Of a stretch of 22,743 bases of DNA, positions 22,585-22,743 are shown piece by piece; the stretch's first letter is position 1; each line of letters starts with the position of its first letter. The notes beneath the pieces are model-generated. The model ran no database searches, was not told the origin of the DNA, and saw only the letters and a program-made list of their open reading frames with translations. Source of the DNA: an uncultured Actinomycetes bacterium (GTDB taxonomy: Bacteria > Actinomycetota > Actinomycetes > S36-B12); the NCBI GenBank assembly GCA_903918595.1, contig CAIXFB010000241.1, forward strand, positions 1 through 22,743, in the 5' to 3' direction. Made by a program: the position numbers and the translations under genes.

Positions 22585-22743
22585 CCAGGTGGCTTGTCAG
22601 CGTGCGCTGAACGATCTCTGTGCTCTGATCGACAAAGAACTCGAACTGGCCAGGGAAAGGCAGCTCCGCGAGCACCTCAACGAGTGCGTGCCCTGTCAGG
22701 GTGAATTTCATGCTCAGACGTCAGTGAAGTCGCTGGTGGGCAG
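22577..22743 (+). CDS. rsrA: Zinc-binding anti-sigma factor RsrA-like, 5' part
   Basis: The frame opens at ATG 22577, with GAGG nine nt upstream, and runs off the window after 55 codons. The protein begins MSDQVACQRALNDL and contains REHLNECVPCQGEF, the HxxxCxxC motif of ZAS-type anti-sigma factors. In RsrA/RshA these residues bind zinc; oxidation of the Cys pair to a disulfide frees SigR. Position directly behind sigR, with an 8-bp overlap, makes the assignment firm despite truncation. Confidence 0.88.
   Translation, partial: MSDQVACQRALNDLCALIDKELELARERQLREHLNECVPCQGEFHAQTSVKSLVG

Noticed and set aside
1..22743. tRNA, rRNA, CRISPR, insertion sequences, integrase or phage genes
   Set aside because: I looked for cloverleaf-like segments, regular short repeats, terminal inverted repeats with transposase motifs and phage families, and saw none. 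The window appears to be ordinary chromosome with some accessory metabolic operons.

Overview
The window looks like a piece of chromosome from a free-living actinobacterium of moderately high GC. Four things point that way. There is a mycothiol-type SigR/RsrA pair. The aroA-rsgA-hisN block lies beside an SRAP gene and sigR, an order familiar in actinobacteria. A full-length fused FbiC (coenzyme F420 pathway) is present. Many starts are leaderless (TANNNT, 6-7 nt, then ATG or GTG). I cannot name a genus. No tRNA, rRNA, insertion sequence, prophage gene or CRISPR array is visible, and coding density is very high, with several convergent genes overlapping at their 3' ends.

Layout. (1) 1-2080: the tail of a DEAD-box RNA helicase meets a class I fructose-bisphosphate aldolase at a shared TAATTA; a TauE/SafE anion exporter follows on the minus strand. 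(2) 2107-6582: a secreted lipoprotein nuclease, then a tightly coupled three-gene set of flavin-dependent monooxygenases (two of the DszC/SfnB type, one of the DszA/NtaA type). This is probably an organosulfur or related heteroatom-compound oxidation operon; the divergent TauE protein is a candidate exporter for released sulfite. (3) 6579-10453: argG (E. coli-type long form) on the minus strand, then a GMC oxidoreductase and exonuclease III. (4) 10454-12422: a short unannotated minus-strand gene of 55 codons, a palindrome-rich divergent control region, and a CstB-like fusion (metallo-beta-lactamase plus two rhodanese domains) whose promoter carries an almost ideal CsoR/CstR-family operator. 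(5) 12551-17112: fbiC leading an apparent operon with an AA_synth-family protein, an EthD-like protein and a cytochrome P450. (6) 17096-21219: CBS-domain protein, hisN, a DUF2231 membrane protein on the opposite strand, rsgA and aroA. (7) 21272-22743: SRAP abasic-site DNA-protein crosslinker, sigR, and the start of the anti-sigma factor gene rsrA, cut by the window end.

Themes. Sulfur and thiol chemistry recurs: DszA/DszC-like enzymes, a possible sulfite exporter, a persulfide dioxygenase/rhodanese under a sulfane-sulfur-type operator, and the thiol-oxidative-stress sigma factor. The most interesting stretches are the monooxygenase operon with its exporter, the CstB-like gene with its operator and atypical metal site, the fbiC-AA_synth-EthD-P450 operon of unknown purpose, and the overlooked small gene at 10548-10715. 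All functional calls rest on recognising motifs by eye; no database search was run.
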